From positions 924,072 to 988,071 of the forward strand of contig NZ_JAROCB010000002.1 in assembly GCF_030433675.1 (NCBI RefSeq): a stretch of DNA of 64,000 bases, in the 5' to 3' direction. Below, piece by piece: positions 55,870 to 64,000 of the stretch. The position numbers were made by a program, and so were the translations under genes. A model generated the notes under the pieces. The model was given only the letters and a program-made list of their open reading frames with translations, did not search any database and was not told where the DNA came from. The DNA comes from Leifsonia virtsii (GTDB taxonomy: Bacteria; Actinomycetota; Actinomycetes; Actinomycetales; Microbacteriaceae). The stretch's first letter is position 1. The number at the start of each line of letters is the position of its first letter.

Positions 55870-56370
55870 ATGACGTTCCGCATCCCGCTGGTCCGCCGTA
55901 CGCCGGCGCGGCGCACGGTGACGGCCCTCGTGCTCGCAGGCGCCGCGTTCACGGGCCTCACGGCGTGCACGCTGTGGGCGCCGCAGGACACCCTCTACAT
56001 CGAGGAGGCGAGCGTCGGGCCGAGTGCGACCGTCGGCGACGTCTTCGTCGGCAACGCGGTGCTGGTCAGCGGCGGCGACGACACGGCGAACCTCGTGGTC
56101 ACCCTCGTGAACGAGGGGAGCGACACCCAGCACGTGCAGCTCTCGCCGCAGGGCGGCCAGAGCATCTCGGTGACGCTGAAGCCGCGGCAGACCCGGCAGC
56201 TGGGCGATCCGCCGGACGACCTGTCGTCGGTCACGGGCCTGGACGCGAAGCCCGGCTCGCTCACGACGGTCACCGTGACGAGCGCCGGCAACACGGTCGG
56301 CCTCCAGGTGCCGGTCGTCACCGGCTCCCTGCAGCCCTACGGCACCCTCACCCCGTCCCCCTCCTCCTGA
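55870..56370 (+). CDS. Putative lipoprotein, 166 aa
   Basis: Basic N-terminus MTFRIPLVRRTPARRTVTAL and lipobox GLTAC with Cys33. The mature domain is beta-rich (NAVLVSGGDDTANLVVTLVN, HVQLSPQGGQSISVTLKP), like DUF-type immunoglobulin-fold lipoproteins common in Microbacteriaceae. ATG 55870 has GGAGG 6 bases upstream. Function unknown. Confidence 0.75.
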   Translation: MTFRIPLVRRTPARRTVTALVLAGAAFTGLTACTLWAPQDTLYIEEASVGPSATVGDVFVGNAVLVSGGDDTANLVVTLVNEGSDTQHVQLSPQGGQSISVTLKPRQTRQLGDPPDDLSSVTGLDAKPGSLTTVTVTSAGNTVGLQVPVVTGSLQPYGTLTPSPSS

Positions 56371-56489
56371 CCGCAGGGCGTCCGCTTGCGGGATGGGGAC
56401 GTTCGCGTGCCGACATTGCGCACGTGATATTGACGCGAAACCCCTCAGGAATCCCGGCGATTCCGCGGAAGTGAACGTAGGGTGTCCGT

Positions 56490-59400
56490 GTGTGGCGACT
56501 GGACAGGAAGACCGAGGATGACGACGCGACGTCGGACATCCCAGAAGACGACGCCCTGAACCCGCGCACGACGACCGCGCCCCACACGCTCAGCCTGGGC
56601 GATCCGGCGCTGGTCGCCGGCAACATCGCCGACCCGGTCTGGAGGCGCTGGCGCGAGGAGATCGCGGCCGTCGGCGGCGCCTCGCCGCTGCTCCACTTCG
56701 AGGACAGCCCGCGCACGCGCATCGAGCTCAGCACCACGCACCCCGGCGGGCTCCCGCAGTTCATCACGGGCAAGAGCACGCTGCTGTCGAGCCTCATCCG
56801 CGACGAGCTGGCGCTCCGCACGGCCCGGGCGGCCGCCAATGCGATCACGGCCAAAGGCATCGAGCTGCGCTCGGTGCGCGGCATCGAGTCCATCCACCTC
56901 GCCATCGGCCTGGCGCAGTGGCGTCACGGCGGCGACGAGTTCATGGCGCCGATCCTGCTGCGACCTCTCGCCATCCGCCGCTACGGCCGCGACTTCGAGC
57001 TGAAGCTGAAGGGCCACACCTTCCTCAACCCGGAGCTCGCGCGCGCCCTCAACGACCAGTTCCAGATCACCCTCGACGCCGACGCGTTCGTCGCGCTCGC
57101 CGTGGAGGGCGGGGTCTTCAAGCCGCAGCCGGTGATCGACCGGCTGCGCGGTCTCACCTCGCACCTGCCGTGGTTCAACGTGCAGCCGCGGCTCGTCGCC
57201 TCCTCCTTCGCCGACGTCGCCCCGGCGCTCACCGAGGAGGCGCGGGACCTCGACACCGTCCTGCTGGATGCGCTGGCCGGCAACCCGACCGCGCGCACGA
57301 CCGTCGAGAGCGCCTTCAACCCGGTGGAGCCGATCCGCCAGGACGAGCGCCCGCCGGCGACCGACACCCTCCTGCTCGACGCGGACGAGGCGCAGGAGAA
57401 CGTGGTCGCCCAGATCGCCGCCGGCAACTCCCTCGTCGTGAAGACGCTGCCGGGCACCGGCGGCACGCAGACGATCGTGAACGCCATCGGCGCGCTCGTG
57501 GCGCAGCACAAGCGCGTGCTCGTGGTGAGCCCGCGGCGCTCCAGCCTCGACGACATCGCGCAGCGGCTGGCGAAGGCCGGCCTGCCGGGGCTCGCGGTGA
57601 CGCCGCGCACCCTCCGCCGCGACCTCGTGCAGTCCATCGGCCGCAACGAGAAGGCCACGCAGCCCAAGGTCACCGACGTCGACGAGGCGCTGGTGCGTCT
57701 GCGCAAGGTGCTGGTCGACTACCGCGCGGCCCTCACCCGCCGCGACCCCGTGCTCCGGGTGTCGGTGCTGGATGCGCTGCGCGAGCTGTCGCGCCTGTCG
57801 CTGCTGCCGTCGCCGCCGTCCACGACCGCACGCCTCGGCCGCCGGGCGATCGAGGCCCTCGCGCGCGACCGCGCCGCCTCCGCCGACGCCCTCATCCGCG
57901 CGGCCCGCCTGGGCGAGTTCCGCTACGGCCCCAACGACTCGCCCTGGTACGGCGCCTCCTTCTCCACCACGGAGGAGGGCAAGGCGGCGCACGAGCTGGC
58001 CAAGAAGCTCAACCGCGCCGAGCTGCCGCGCCTGATCGACCGCGCCAACGCGCTCATCGGCCAGACCCGGATGCGCCCCTTCGCCTCCATCGCGGAGCTG
58101 GGCGTCTACCTGCGGCTGCTGCTCGACATCCGCGAGACGCTCGACAAGTTCACGCCGTCGGTGTTCGACCGGTCGCTGACCGAGCTCATCGCGGCCACCG
58201 CGTCCCGTCGCGAGTCGCCGTCGATGTCGAGCGCCAACCGCCGCCGCCTGCGCAAGCACGCGCTCGAGTACGTGCGGCCCGGCGTGCACGTGACCGACCT
58301 GAACGAGAGCCTGCGGCGCATCCAGCAGCAGCGCATCCTGTGGAACCGGTTCGCCGTCGCGGGCGTGGTGCCCGAGGTGCCGGTCGGCATCGCAGATGTG
58401 CAGGTCGCCTACCAGCGCGTCGCCGAAGATCTGGCCCGCCTCGACATCCCGCTGCGCCGCACCGGGACGCCGCAGTCGCTGGCCGCGCTCCCCATCGACG
58501 AGCTGAGCAGGCAGATCGCCGGTCTCGCCGCCGAGTCGGAGGTGCTCGCCAACCTGCAGGAGCGCACCTCGCTGCTCACCCAGCTGCGCGAGCGGGAGCT
58601 CGACCCGCTGATCTCCGACCTCTCCGTCCGCCATGTGCCCGAGACGCAGGTGAGCGCCGAGCTGGAGCTCGCCTGGTGGCAGTCGGTGCTGGAGTCGCTG
58701 CTCGCCTCCGACCGAGCCCTGCTGAACGCCAACACCGCGGTGCTCGACCGGCTGGAGGCCGACTTCCGCCTGGTCGACGAGGCCCACGCCTCCGCCACCG
58801 GCAAGCAGCTGGCGTGGATGCTCGCCGAGACCTGGAAGATCGGCATCGTCGACTGGCCGGACGAGGCGGCCGCGCTGAAGCGCCTGCTGAAGAGCGCCGT
58901 GCCCACCGCGACGACCCTCACCGAGGCCGCGCCGCACCTGGCGCGGCCGCTCGCCCCGGTCTGGCTGATCTCGCCGTACGAGGTGTCCTCGATCGGCCGC
59001 GAGGTCGGCTTCGACGCGGTGCTGCTGGTGGATGCGGGCGCCTCGACCCTCGCCGAGAACGTCCCCGTCATCCGCCGTGCACGGCAGGTCGTCGCGTTCG
59101 GCGACCCGGTGACGCAGACGCCCTCGCGCTTCGACATCGGGGTGCACGAGTACGGCACGACGGTCGAGCCGGCCGACGTGGACGAGCTGCACGCCGACTC
59201 CGCGCTGGCACGGCTCTCCGAGCTGCTCCCGGTCTACACGCTCAGCCGCAGCTACCGCGCCGGCGGGGAGGACCTCGCCGAGCTCGTCAACCGCCGCTTC
59301 TACGGCGGGATGATCGACTCCCTCCCGTGGGCCGGCACCTACCTCGGCCACGGCAGCCTCGCCCTGCACTACGTCTCCGGCGGCCAGGGCATGCCCGACA

Positions 59401-60245
59401 GCGACACCGGCGCGGTCGAGTCGACCGACGCCGAGGTGGCCAAGGTCGTGGAGCTCGTGCTCGCGCACGCCACCGAGCGGCCGCGAGAGTCTCTCATGGT
59501 CATCACCGCCAGCGAGCGGCACGCGGTGCGGGTCAACCAGGCCGTGCTGTCCGCGTTCGCGAAGCGGTCGGAGCTGGCCGACTTCATCCTCGGCGACCGC
59601 GCCGAGCCGTTCACGGTGGTGACGCTGGACCAGTCGGTCGGCCAGAGCCGCGACCGCGTCATCTTCTCCATCGGCTACGGCCGAACCCCGCACGGCCGGC
59701 TGCTGTCGAACTTCGGCGCCCTGGCGGAGCCGGGCGGCGACCGCCTGCTCGCCGTCGGGATGACCCGCGGACGCCGTGGCATGGACATCGTCTCCTGCTT
59801 CAAGCCGGAGGACATCGACGAGTCCCGGATGCGCCACGGCATCGCCGCGCTCGCGCAGGTGCTGGGGGAGGCAGACCAGCTGCAGGCCGCCGCCCCCGAG
59901 TATCTGAGCCCGGACGCCGACCCGATGGTGGTCGACCTGGCCAAGCGCCTGGCGCGCCGCGGGCTGGACGTGCACCTCGGCTACCGGGGCAAGCTGACCC
60001 TGGTGGCGTCGAACGAGGGCCGTGCGGTCGTGGTCGAGACGGACGCGGACGTGTCGAAGGGCAGCCTCCGCGAGTCGCTGCGCCTGCGGCCCGACGTGCT
60101 GCGCCGTCTCGGCTGGCACTACCTCCGGGTGCACAGCTTCGAGCTGTTCGCCGACCCGGACGCCGTCGCCGGCCGCATCGCGAAGCTGATCGGCAAGCCC
60201 GAGCCGGAGCCGGAGACGGCTCCGATCACGCTGCCGACGCTCTAG
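56490..60245 (+). CDS. SF1-helicase-like protein with degenerate ATPase motifs, 1251 aa
   Basis: Relative of DNA2/DUF4011-type helicases. The Walker A equivalent (320-328) reads LPGTGGTQT, Lys replaced by Gly. The Walker B equivalent is VLLVDAGAST rather than DEAS. Motif III survives in VVAFGDPVTQTPSRF, motif V in LDQSVGQSRDRVIFS, and motif VI in AVGMTRGRRGMDIV. The C-terminus (LRPDVLRRLGWHYLRVHSFE) resembles a Vsr/MTES_1575 endonuclease-like domain. Probable DNA- or RNA-binding pseudo-helicase. GTG start. Confidence 0.82.
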   Translation: MWRLDRKTEDDDATSDIPEDDALNPRTTTAPHTLSLGDPALVAGNIADPVWRRWREEIAAVGGASPLLHFEDSPRTRIELSTTHPGGLPQFITGKSTLLSSLIRDELALRTARAAANAITAKGIELRSVRGIESIHLAIGLAQWRHGGDEFMAPILLRPLAIRRYGRDFELKLKGHTFLNPELARALNDQFQITLDADAFVALAVEGGVFKPQPVIDRLRGLTSHLPWFNVQPRLVASSFADVAPALTEEARDLDTVLLDALAGNPTARTTVESAFNPVEPIRQDERPPATDTLLLDADEAQENVVAQIAAGNSLVVKTLPGTGGTQTIVNAIGALVAQHKRVLVVSPRRSSLDDIAQRLAKAGLPGLAVTPRTLRRDLVQSIGRNEKATQPKVTDVDEALVRLRKVLVDYRAALTRRDPVLRVSVLDALRELSRLSLLPSPPSTTARLGRRAIEALARDRAASADALIRAARLGEFRYGPNDSPWYGASFSTTEEGKAAHELAKKLNRAELPRLIDRANALIGQTRMRPFASIAELGVYLRLLLDIRETLDKFTPSVFDRSLTELIAATASRRESPSMSSANRRRLRKHALEYVRPGVHVTDLNESLRRIQQQRILWNRFAVAGVVPEVPVGIADVQVAYQRVAEDLARLDIPLRRTGTPQSLAALPIDELSRQIAGLAAESEVLANLQERTSLLTQLRERELDPLISDLSVRHVPETQVSAELELAWWQSVLESLLASDRALLNANTAVLDRLEADFRLVDEAHASATGKQLAWMLAETWKIGIVDWPDEAAALKRLLKSAVPTATTLTEAAPHLARPLAPVWLISPYEVSSIGREVGFDAVLLVDAGASTLAENVPVIRRARQVVAFGDPVTQTPSRFDIGVHEYGTTVEPADVDELHADSALARLSELLPVYTLSRSYRAGGEDLAELVNRRFYGGMIDSLPWAGTYLGHGSLALHYVSGGQGMPDSDTGAVESTDAEVAKVVELVLAHATERPRESLMVITASERHAVRVNQAVLSAFAKRSELADFILGDRAEPFTVVTLDQSVGQSRDRVIFSIGYGRTPHGRLLSNFGALAEPGGDRLLAVGMTRGRRGMDIVSCFKPEDIDESRMRHGIAALAQVLGEADQLQAAAPEYLSPDADPMVVDLAKRLARRGLDVHLGYRGKLTLVASNEGRAVVVETDADVSKGSLRESLRLRPDVLRRLGWHYLRVHSFELFADPDAVAGRIAKLIGKPEPEPETAPITLPTL

Positions 60246-60267
60246 GTTCTCGCTCTAGGCTGGAGGG

Positions 60268-60447
60268 GTGAGCGAGACTCCCGGACGACGCAAGCACCGG
60301 CGCGTGCAGCGGCCAGGCGCGCCCGGGACCGACCCGGCGCCGAAGGTCGAGCCGCGCGAGGACGCCTCGCGTCCGGCCGACGGCGACCGCCCGACCTGGT
60401 CCTCCAACGACGACCGCCTCCGCCGGGACGTCCCACCCCACTGGTGA
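60268..60447 (+). CDS. Small basic/charged protein, 59 aa
   Basis: GTG 60268 with GGAGGGG directly upstream, 22 bases after the helicase-like gene, same strand. Product starts MSETPGRRKHRRVQRPGAPG and ends LRRDVPPHW. Probably co-transcribed; disordered, no family recognised. Confidence 0.55.
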   Translation: MSETPGRRKHRRVQRPGAPGTDPAPKVEPREDASRPADGDRPTWSSNDDRLRRDVPPHW

Positions 60448-60500
60448 GTTGCACCTTGTGGTCGCTATCGCGGCGCTTTAGCGACCACGACGTGCAACTC
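60446..60500. terminator. Long two-block hairpin between convergent genes
   Basis: GAGTTGCAC...GTGGTCGCTA pairs with TAGCGACCAC...GTGCAACTC, with an unpaired 3-base interval in each arm and an 11-base loop. It begins inside the stop codon of the 59-aa ORF and ends 16 bases before the mscL stop, so it can serve both strands. Confidence 0.7.
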
Positions 60501-60515
60501 GTTGGGAGGGACGGC

Positions 60516-60953
60516 TCAGGGAAGCGGGTCGGCGTGCTTGCCGGCGGCCTGCGGCGGCGACTGCTGCGCCTGGAGCAGGTCGCGGATCTCGGTGAGGAGG
60601 TCGAGCTCGGTGACCGGCGCCTCCGGCTCGACGACGCCCTTCTTGCGCAGGCGCTCGGCGCGCTGCTTCGCCATGTTCATCGGGAACACGAACACGAAGT
60701 ACACCACGACCGCCACGATCAGGAAGTTGATGATCGCGCCGATGATGGAGCCGATGTGGAACTCGGACTTGTTGATCGTGAAGACCAGAGCCGTGTCGAG
60801 CGACTTCGCGTCGAAGAAGCTGTTGAGCAGAGGGTTGATCAGGTTATTGACGATCGAGGTCACCACCGCCGTGAACGCGGCGCCGATGACGACCGCGACG
60901 GCCAGGTCGATGACGTTCCCGCGGAGGATGAACTCCTTGAAACCTTTGATCAT
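60516..60953 (-). CDS. mscL: Large-conductance mechanosensitive channel
   Basis: Osmotic emergency valve. 145 residues: MIKGFKEFILRGNVIDLAVA, TM1 with VVIGAAFTAVVTSIVNNLI, periplasmic loop, TM2 IIGAIINFLIVAVVVYFVFV, and cytoplasmic helix EIRDLLQAQQ. ATG 60953 gives the conserved N-terminal amphipathic helix. It lies 17 bases after fmdB on the same strand. Confidence 0.95.
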   Translation of the reverse strand: MIKGFKEFILRGNVIDLAVAVVIGAAFTAVVTSIVNNLINPLLNSFFDAKSLDTALVFTINKSEFHIGSIIGAIINFLIVAVVVYFVFVFPMNMAKQRAERLRKKGVVEPEAPVTELDLLTEIRDLLQAQQSPPQAAGKHADPLP

Positions 60954-60970
60954 GGCCGAGACGGACCCTT

Positions 60971-61270
60971 CTACGCGGCGGAGCCCGACGACGGCGTCGA
61001 CGGGGTCGAGGAGGTCGAGGAGCTGGAGGAGCTGGACGAGGACGACGAAGACGACGAGGAGGTGGAGGACGACGAATCCGCCTTCTTCGTCCCGCCGCGC
61101 GAGTCGGTGCGGTAGAAGCCGGAGCCGTTGAACGTCACGCCGACCGTGCCGAACACCTTGCGGAGCGAGCCGCCGCAGGTGGGGCAGACGGTGAGGGCGT
61201 CGTCGGTGAAGGCCTGCTGGATGTCGAAGGCGGTGCCGCAGTCGCGGCACGAGTAGGAGTAGGTGGGCAT
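60971..61270 (-). CDS. FmdB-family zinc ribbon protein, 99 aa
   Basis: Zinc ribbon MPTYSYSCRDCGTAFDIQQA...VCPTCGGSLRKVF with two CxxC pairs, followed by the family motif GSGFYRTDS. The last ~35 residues are almost all Ser/Thr/Pro, a low-complexity tail. Small regulatory protein by family. Precedes mscL. Confidence 0.9.
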   Translation of the reverse strand: MPTYSYSCRDCGTAFDIQQAFTDDALTVCPTCGGSLRKVFGTVGVTFNGSGFYRTDSRGGTKKADSSSSTSSSSSSSSSSSSSSSTSSTPSTPSSGSAA

Positions 61271-61289
61271 TCTTCTTCCCGCTGGGAGG

Positions 61290-61874
61290 TCAGGTGAACT
61301 GGACGATCCTGGTCGGGGTGACCGCGCCGTCCACCGGCTGGTCGTGGCGCTCGCGCGGCACCTCGTCCACGAGTTCGCCGTCGAACAGGACGGCGTACAC
61401 CGGGGGACATTTTTCCATGCTCCCCAGGGTCTTGTCGAAGTATCCCCGGCCCCACCCCATCCGCATCCCGGTCACGTCGACCGCTGCCGCCGGGACCAGG
61501 ATCAGGTCGACGTCGTTGATCGCGATCGGACCGAGCAGCTCGCCGACCGCCTCCGGGAGGCCGAACAGCCCCTCGGTCTCGGACTCGCCGTCGCCGGTGG
61601 TCCAGTCGAGCAGGCCGTCCTCGCGGGAGACCGGAAGCAGCACGCGCAGGCCCTGGGCGTGCGCCCAGTTGAGGAACGGACGCGTGTCGGGCTCGATCTG
61701 CGTGGAGAGGTAGGCGGAGACCGAGCGGGCCGACAGGTCGGTCGCGAGGTCGACCAGGTTGCGGGTCAGACCCGCCGTCGCTGCCTGCCGCTCGGTGCTG
61801 GTGAGGTTCTGCCGGCGCTCGCGGAGCTCGGCGCGCAGGGCGCGCTTGCGATGAGCGGCAGTGTCCGAGTCCAT
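61290..61874 (-). CDS. 5-formyltetrahydrofolate cyclo-ligase, 194 aa
   Basis: ATP-dependent conversion of 5-formyl-THF to 5,10-methenyl-THF. MDSDTAAHRKRALRAELRER, then KR-type ATP contacts and the family signature MRMGWGRGYFDKTL with VLFDGELVDEVPRERHDQPV. Located 19 bases upstream of fmdB and divergent from galU. Confidence 0.93.
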   Translation of the reverse strand: MDSDTAAHRKRALRAELRERRQNLTSTERQAATAGLTRNLVDLATDLSARSVSAYLSTQIEPDTRPFLNWAHAQGLRVLLPVSREDGLLDWTTGDGESETEGLFGLPEAVGELLGPIAINDVDLILVPAAAVDVTGMRMGWGRGYFDKTLGSMEKCPPVYAVLFDGELVDEVPRERHDQPVDGAVTPTRIVQFT

Positions 61875-61934
61875 AGGGCAATCCTAGGAGATGCCGTCGG
61901 TGTGCTCCGCGGAAATGCGGATACTGTAGGCGGC

Positions 61935-62912
61935 ATGGCTAATCACGACCGCGTCACGAAAGCAGTGATCCCCGCCGCAGGACTCGGCACCCGCTTCCTC
62001 CCGGCGACCAAGGCGATGCCGAAGGAGATGCTCCCGGTCGTGGACAAGCCCGCCATCCAGTACGTGGTGGAGGAGGCGGTCGACGCCGGCCTGCACGACG
62101 TCCTGATGATCACCGGCCGCAACAAGAACGCGCTGGAGAACCACTTCGACCGCAACGCCGAGCTGGAGGAGACCCTCGTCAAGAAGGGCGACACCGACCG
62201 GCTCGAGAAGGTCAACTACTCGACCGCCCTCGCCGACATGCACTACGTGCGTCAGGGCGACCCGAAGGGCCTCGGCCACGCCGTGCTCCGCGCCAAGATG
62301 CATGTCGGACGCGAGCCGTTCGCGGTGCTGCTCGGCGACGACATCATCGACGCGCGCGACGACCTGCTCAAGCGGATGCTGCAGGTGCAGGCCGAACGCC
62401 ACGCGACGGTCGTCGCCCTGCTCGAGGTCGACCCCGACTCCATCCACCTGTACGGCGCCGCCGCCGTCGAGGAGACCGATGAGGACGACGTCGTCCGCAT
62501 CACGGGCCTGGTCGAGAAGCCCGACAAGGAGCACGCGCCCTCCAACTACGCCATCATCGGCCGCTATGTGCTGCGCCCCGAGGTGTTCGACGTGCTGGAG
62601 CGCACCGAGCCTGGCCGCGGTGGCGAGATCCAGCTGACCGACGCCCTCCAGTCGATGGCCGAGGCGCCGGACTGGACCGGCGGCGTGTACGGAGTCGTGT
62701 TCCGCGGCCGCCGCTACGACACCGGCGACCGGCTCGACTACATCAAGGCGATCATCCGCCTCGCGATCGACCGGGAGGACCTCGGCCCTGAGCTGCGGCC
62801 GTGGCTGCGCGAGTTCGCGAGCGAGCTGGAGGACGAGCCGGTGGAGTTCGTCGAGGAGATGCCGGCGGACCCGACCGGTCCGATCCAGACGCTCTCCGCG
62901 CGGGACAACTGA
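61935..62912 (+). CDS. galU: UTP-glucose-1-phosphate uridylyltransferase
   Basis: Makes UDP-glucose for envelope glycans. 325 residues: KAVIPAAGLGTRFLPATKAM, PKEMLPVVDKPAIQYVVEEA, LLGDDIID, GLVEKPDKEHAPSNYAIIGR and RRYDTGDRLDYIKAI. ATG 61935 starts the family N-terminus. It is followed 22 bases later by a RimJ-type gene, probably one operon. Confidence 0.95.
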   Translation: MANHDRVTKAVIPAAGLGTRFLPATKAMPKEMLPVVDKPAIQYVVEEAVDAGLHDVLMITGRNKNALENHFDRNAELEETLVKKGDTDRLEKVNYSTALADMHYVRQGDPKGLGHAVLRAKMHVGREPFAVLLGDDIIDARDDLLKRMLQVQAERHATVVALLEVDPDSIHLYGAAAVEETDEDDVVRITGLVEKPDKEHAPSNYAIIGRYVLRPEVFDVLERTEPGRGGEIQLTDALQSMAEAPDWTGGVYGVVFRGRRYDTGDRLDYIKAIIRLAIDREDLGPELRPWLREFASELEDEPVEFVEEMPADPTGPIQTLSARDN

Positions 62913-62934
62913 CGGACTGCTGAAGGGAGAGCCC

Positions 62935-63597
62935 GTGGCGATCGTGATCCCGACCCTCGCCGAGGGTCGCGTGGGGTTGCGTCCGATCCGGTTGCGGGAC
63001 GCGCGCGCGCTCGAGCGCTCGCTGCTCGACAACCGCAGCTGGCTGCGCCAGTGGGAGGCGACGAGCCCGTACGCGCCCGGGTCGTTCGACACCCGTGCGA
63101 GCATCCGGTCGCTGCTGGCGAACGCGCGAGCCGGGCACGGCCTCCCGTTCATCGTGGAGTGGGACGGGCAGCTCGCCGGGCAGCTGAACGTCTCGTCGAT
63201 CGCCTACGGGTCGCTGTCGAGCGCCACCATCGGCTACTGGATCGCGGAGGAGTTCGCCGGGCGCAACATCACGCCGACCGCGGTCGCCCTCGCCACCGAC
63301 TACTGCTTCTACCAGCTGGGCCTGCACCGGATGGAGATCTGCATCCGTCCCGAGAACGGCCCGAGCCTGCGCGTCGTGGAGAAGCTCGGGTTCCGCTACG
63401 AGGGGCTGCGCCGCCGCTACATCCACATCAACGGGGACTGGCGCGACCACTTCTGCTTCGGCCTGGTGACGGAGGAGCTCAGCCAGGGCGTGCTGCGCCG
63501 GTGGCTCGACGGGAACGTCCCGGCCGACGCCGCGCACATCCCGGCGGAGGATCGGGCCGCCGCCGCGGTCCCGCTCCCGGTGGCCCGGCACCGCTGA
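62935..63597 (+). CDS. RimJ-type GNAT N-acetyltransferase, 220 aa
   Basis: Ribosomal-protein-acetyltransferase-like: VGLRPIRLRDARALERSLLD, IGYWIAEEFAGRNITPTAVA, RMEICIRPENGPSLRVVEKL-GFRYEGLRRRYIHINGDWRD. GTG start after GGGAGAG. Commonly next to galU in actinobacteria. A charged Ala-rich tail follows. Confidence 0.9.
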   Translation: MAIVIPTLAEGRVGLRPIRLRDARALERSLLDNRSWLRQWEATSPYAPGSFDTRASIRSLLANARAGHGLPFIVEWDGQLAGQLNVSSIAYGSLSSATIGYWIAEEFAGRNITPTAVALATDYCFYQLGLHRMEICIRPENGPSLRVVEKLGFRYEGLRRRYIHINGDWRDHFCFGLVTEELSQGVLRRWLDGNVPADAAHIPAEDRAAAAVPLPVARHR

Positions 63598-63660
63598 ACC
63601 CGTGACACACCCCCGCAGGTGACACGGGCCCGGTGTCCCCCGCCCCTACCGTAGAGGCAT

Positions 63661-64000
63661 GAACGGGGATGTGATGGGCGGTGGGGTCGTCGTCGCGATC
63701 GCGGCCGTGCTCTGGCTGGCCTATCTGGTCCCGGTGTGGCTGAGGCGCCGCGAGTACCTCGCCACCGAGCGGAACGCCGTGCGACTGCAGCAGACCCTGC
63801 GGATCCTGGCCGAGACGAGCGAGCTGCCCGACGAGGTGCGCATGGAGGCGACCGCGCGCACCGTGGCGGAGCAGCAGCGCATCCTGCGCCGCGCGGAGGA
63901 GCGGAAGCTCGCCGCCGCCCGCGCCGAGGCCGCCGCGCACGCGCGCCGCGAGCAGGCGATCGCGGAGGAGCGCCGCCGCGCAGCCGAGGAGGCCGAGCGC
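63661..64000 (+). CDS. Membrane-anchored coiled-coil protein, 5' part only
   Basis: Starts MNGDVMGGGVVVAIAAVLWL, one N-terminal TM helix, then a charged helical region (RILRRAEERKLAAARAEAAA) that continues beyond the window. The conserved actinobacterial N-terminus LAYLVPVWLRRREYLATERN is recognisable as a protein often annotated as large exoprotein. Function unknown. Confidence 0.75.

Noticed and set aside
56445..60134. 1229-codon reverse-strand ORF opposite the helicase-like gene
   Set aside because: No domains and a shadow-like composition; the + strand reading has coherent helicase motifs.

Overview
The window is high-GC actinobacterial chromosome, most likely from Microbacteriaceae (Leifsonia or a close relative). 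This is an inference from gene content and order: an actinobacterial XPB helicase beside a helicase-associated protein, cold-shock protein followed by DUF3027, DUF2530 beside serC, a DtxR/IdeR regulator with all metal ligands, FmdB-mscL and galU, plus frequent GTG/TTG starts. No taxonomic marker gene is present.

Layout. 1-9.6 kb is core: XPB (cut by the window edge), helicase-associated protein, cold-shock protein, DUF3027, serC, ideR-like regulator, an NlpC/P60 hydrolase and an HNH endonuclease. The HNH gene is preceded by an unusual His/Cys-repeat leader ORF that contains an intrinsic terminator. A tRNA-Arg(CCT) gene at 9602-9673 marks the left edge of a ~26.3 kb integrated element. Part of the tRNA 3' end is repeated at 35996-36013 (16 of 18 bases identical). 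Just inside each end lie paired TTTGCCCACA motifs, 11 bp apart, that look like integrase arm sites.

The element (about 9.67-36.01 kb) reads as lower in GC than its flanks. It holds a tyrosine recombinase, a MobF relaxase-helicase and a dense set of predicted defence genes: an AbiEi/AbiEii pair with a palindromic operator; a ~2045-residue Cap4-like nuclease/STAND NTPase; a coiled-coil Mrr-type endonuclease; a restriction-modification operon with a GIY-YIG-like/SF2 helicase protein and a methyltransferase split over several ORFs; an XRE/ImmA-IrrE pair; and a tightly coupled ubiquitin-like operon (DUF2188 protein, two-TM protein, multiubiquitin-type Ubl, E2-like protein, JAB-E1 fusion). The last is the strongest candidate for a little-described system. 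No transfer apparatus is visible, so the element looks mobilizable rather than self-conjugative.

36-64 kb returns to chromosome-like sequence with accessory genes. Just right of the element is a ScoMcrA-SRA/PD-(D/E)XK endonuclease (predicted modification-dependent restriction). Then come a MalT-like LuxR regulator, a rifampicin monooxygenase (rox) preceded by a rifamycin-associated-element palindrome, DUF6230/DUF6114 genes divergent from a TetR regulator, a DsbA-like protein, two MFS exporters around a winged-helix regulator, a 1251-residue SF1-helicase-like protein whose Walker A lysine is replaced, mscL, fmdB, 5-formyl-THF cyclo-ligase, galU and a RimJ-type acetyltransferase. Three long interrupted intergenic hairpins recur in this half.
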